Shown here in pieces: positions 62,843 through 64,000 of a DNA stretch of 64,000 bases (within the stretch, counting starts at the first letter, position 1; every line of letters begins with the position of its first letter). The stretch covers positions 186,001 to 250,000 of the forward strand of contig JAWDKM010000007.1 of the NCBI GenBank assembly GCA_032464575.1, in the 5' to 3' direction. A model generated the notes under the pieces. It was not told where the DNA came from and searched no databases. It worked only from the letters and a program-made list of their open reading frames with translations. The position numbers were made by a program, and so were the translations under genes. Origin of the DNA: Pontivivens sp032464575. Lineage in GTDB: Bacteria > Pseudomonadota > Alphaproteobacteria > Rhodobacterales > Rhodobacteraceae.

Positions 62843-63595
62843 ATGGTCTTCGTTCTGGCGGTCGTGGCGACGATAACGGTGGTCTGCCTGATCCAGGTGG
62901 TCGGGCACCGGTTGCTGCGCCATCGCTTCACGGAGGACAGCCCGGACTTCGCCGCCTCCATCGCGTTTCGCATCGCGGCCCTCCACGGTCTGATCGTCGC
63001 CCTCATCTTCGCGCAGGAGATGTTCGAGTATCAGCAGCTCGAAATCGGCCTCGTCCGCGAGGCGACCGCCATCGGGGACCTGCATTACGACATCGCCCGC
63101 TATGGCGGCGCGGATGTGGAGGCCGTACGCAGCGCCCTTCTCGACTACACCCGCATCGCGATGGGTCCCGAATGGGTGGCGCTCAGCGAGGACGCGACCC
63201 TCCTCGGCGCCGCCTGGCATGAGCGGGAGGCGGTCTACGAGATCGTCCTCAACCTCGAACCCGAGACCGCAAGGCAGGAGACGCTGCGCACCCACATGAT
63301 CGCCGATCTCCAGCTCATCGCCGAGCTGCGGGAGGTGCGCGAGGGCATCGCGCTCACCGGCTTTACCGGCCTCTTCTGGCTGGCTGCGACGGCGGGGATC
63401 GTGCTGACCACGCTCTGCCTCGTCTGCTACACGCCGGGGGTCATGAACCTGATGCTGCTTTCGATCTTCGGCGGGTTCAACGGGCTGGTGCTGGCACTCG
63501 TCTACGGCCTCTCCAACCCCTTCGCCGCACCCGGCGCGCTGGAGCCCGTCGCCTTCGTGCGGGTGCTGGAGGCGGATTTGCTTGCAGCGGACTGA
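62843..63595 (+). CDS. DUF4239 (bestrophin-like) membrane protein
   Basis: A 250-residue membrane protein with an N-terminal helix (1-17) and a second at about 45-60 (ALHGLIVALIFAQEMFEYQQ). A soluble middle domain is followed by two C-terminal helices (about 175-200 and 205-225; LMLLSIFGGFNGLVLALVYG). This layout fits DUF4239 proteins of unknown function. The ATG at 62843 is preceded by GAGGTGCGT; a GTG six bases earlier is possible. Confidence 0.7.
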   Translation: MVFVLAVVATITVVCLIQVVGHRLLRHRFTEDSPDFAASIAFRIAALHGLIVALIFAQEMFEYQQLEIGLVREATAIGDLHYDIARYGGADVEAVRSALLDYTRIAMGPEWVALSEDATLLGAAWHEREAVYEIVLNLEPETARQETLRTHMIADLQLIAELREVREGIALTGFTGLFWLAATAGIVLTTLCLVCYTPGVMNLMLLSIFGGFNGLVLALVYGLSNPFAAPGALEPVAFVRVLEADLLAAD

Positions 63596-63655
63596 TGTCC
63601 CGGGCCAGGCTGATCGGGACGGTGGGATCGATTTCGACACAGCAGGAGCATTTCG

Positions 63656-64000
63656 ATGACCCGTACCTTTCTTCTTGCCGCCGCGACGCTTGTCGCAGGC
63701 TGCGAGCTGCCTCCGCCTTCCGAGACCATGATCTCGCCCAGCGCCAACGTCTCCACCGCCTACCGGCAGGGCTTCGACGACGGCTGCCATTCCGGGCGTC
63801 AGGCCGCAGGCGATCTATTCGAACAGTTCCGCAAGGATCAGCCGCGGTTCGACACCGACCGCGACTACGCCCAGGGCTGGTCCGACGCCTTCCGCCAGTG
63901 CGAGACGCAAACCGAGGCGCAGCAGCGCGCGATCCGCTCCGCCGCAGCCATCAACGCGATCCAGTCGAGCAACGACAACCGCTTCGACAACGTGCTCGAC
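63656..64000 (+). CDS. Predicted lipoprotein (3' end outside window)
   Basis: The start ATG 63656 follows AGCAGGAGCATTTCG. The N-terminus MTRTFLLAAATLVAGCELPP has a clear lipobox (LVAGC), so the protein is lipidated at Cys 16 and exported. The visible 115 residues are polar (YRQGFDDGCHSGRQAAGDLF; YAQGWSDAFRQCE) with a repeated pattern of aromatic-x-x-G-(F/W)-x-D. No known function. It may be co-transcribed with the DUF4239 gene. Confidence 0.7.
   Translation, partial: MTRTFLLAAATLVAGCELPPPSETMISPSANVSTAYRQGFDDGCHSGRQAAGDLFEQFRKDQPRFDTDRDYAQGWSDAFRQCETQTEAQQRAIRSAAAINAIQSSNDNRFDNVLD

Overview
The window is a 64 kb chromosomal segment with high G+C (a 60-base line I counted at 2401-2460 has 43 G+C). 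The gene content points to an alphaproteobacterium, most likely Rhodobacterales: a glpDSTPQUV-type glycerol operon, a nasTS/nrt/nirBD/nasA/cysG nitrate assimilation cluster, a cyanide-insensitive-type cydAB, a valine degradation cluster, and many short intergenic repeats carrying CCTCCGGCGGGGATATTTG. Genus and species cannot be fixed from the sequence. I found no rRNA, tRNA or CRISPR array.

Region 1 (1-16040): glycerol ABC importer and glycerol-3-phosphate dehydrogenase on the minus strand (glpD, S, T, P, Q, a foreign small ORF, U, V). Divergent from it are glpR and a carbohydrate ABC importer: binding protein, a permease with an extracytoplasmic DUF11-like insertion, a second permease with extra N-terminal membrane helices, a GH63-like glycosidase, and the ATPase. 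The layout suggests uptake and hydrolysis of a glycoside, possibly a glycerol- or glycerate-linked compatible solute, next to the glycerol pathway.

Region 2 (16160-23000): a Tat-exported metallo-beta-lactamase-fold protein with a PNPOx-like protein and a divergent LysR regulator; a dual-specificity phosphatase gene broken by a one-base frameshift; an HI0933-type flavoprotein overlapping an outer-membrane TPR/beta-barrel protein; and glutaryl-CoA dehydrogenase.

Region 3 (23300-31970): valine catabolism (mmsB, HIBYL-CoA hydrolase, isobutyryl-CoA dehydrogenase, mmsA with its LysR regulator). The cluster is split by an O-antigen-ligase-like membrane protein and a family 2 glycosyltransferase in partly lower-GC DNA.

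Region 4 (32000-45150): an HxlR regulator divergent from a YgiN-like monooxygenase; a peptide ABC transporter with M32 and M20 peptidases; a BASS-like transporter with a DenD-like dehydrogenase; a class V aminotransferase; and a secreted histidine-phosphatase-fold protein. Two 219-bp composite repeats with inverted ends lie here.

Region 5 (45157-58254): nitrate assimilation, nasTS then nrtA-nrtB-nrtCD-nirB-nirD-nasA-cysG. The leader of nrtA carries a sigma54-like promoter, ANTAR-type hexaloop hairpins and an intrinsic terminator, fitting NasT antitermination. A 99-bp palindromic element sits in frame near the start of nasA.

Region 6 (58317-64000): cydAB (CIO type) with a GbsR-type regulator and a palindromic operator; a low-GC module with a Panacea-domain (DUF4065) antitoxin and putative toxin; a DUF4239-like membrane protein; and the start of a lipoprotein gene.
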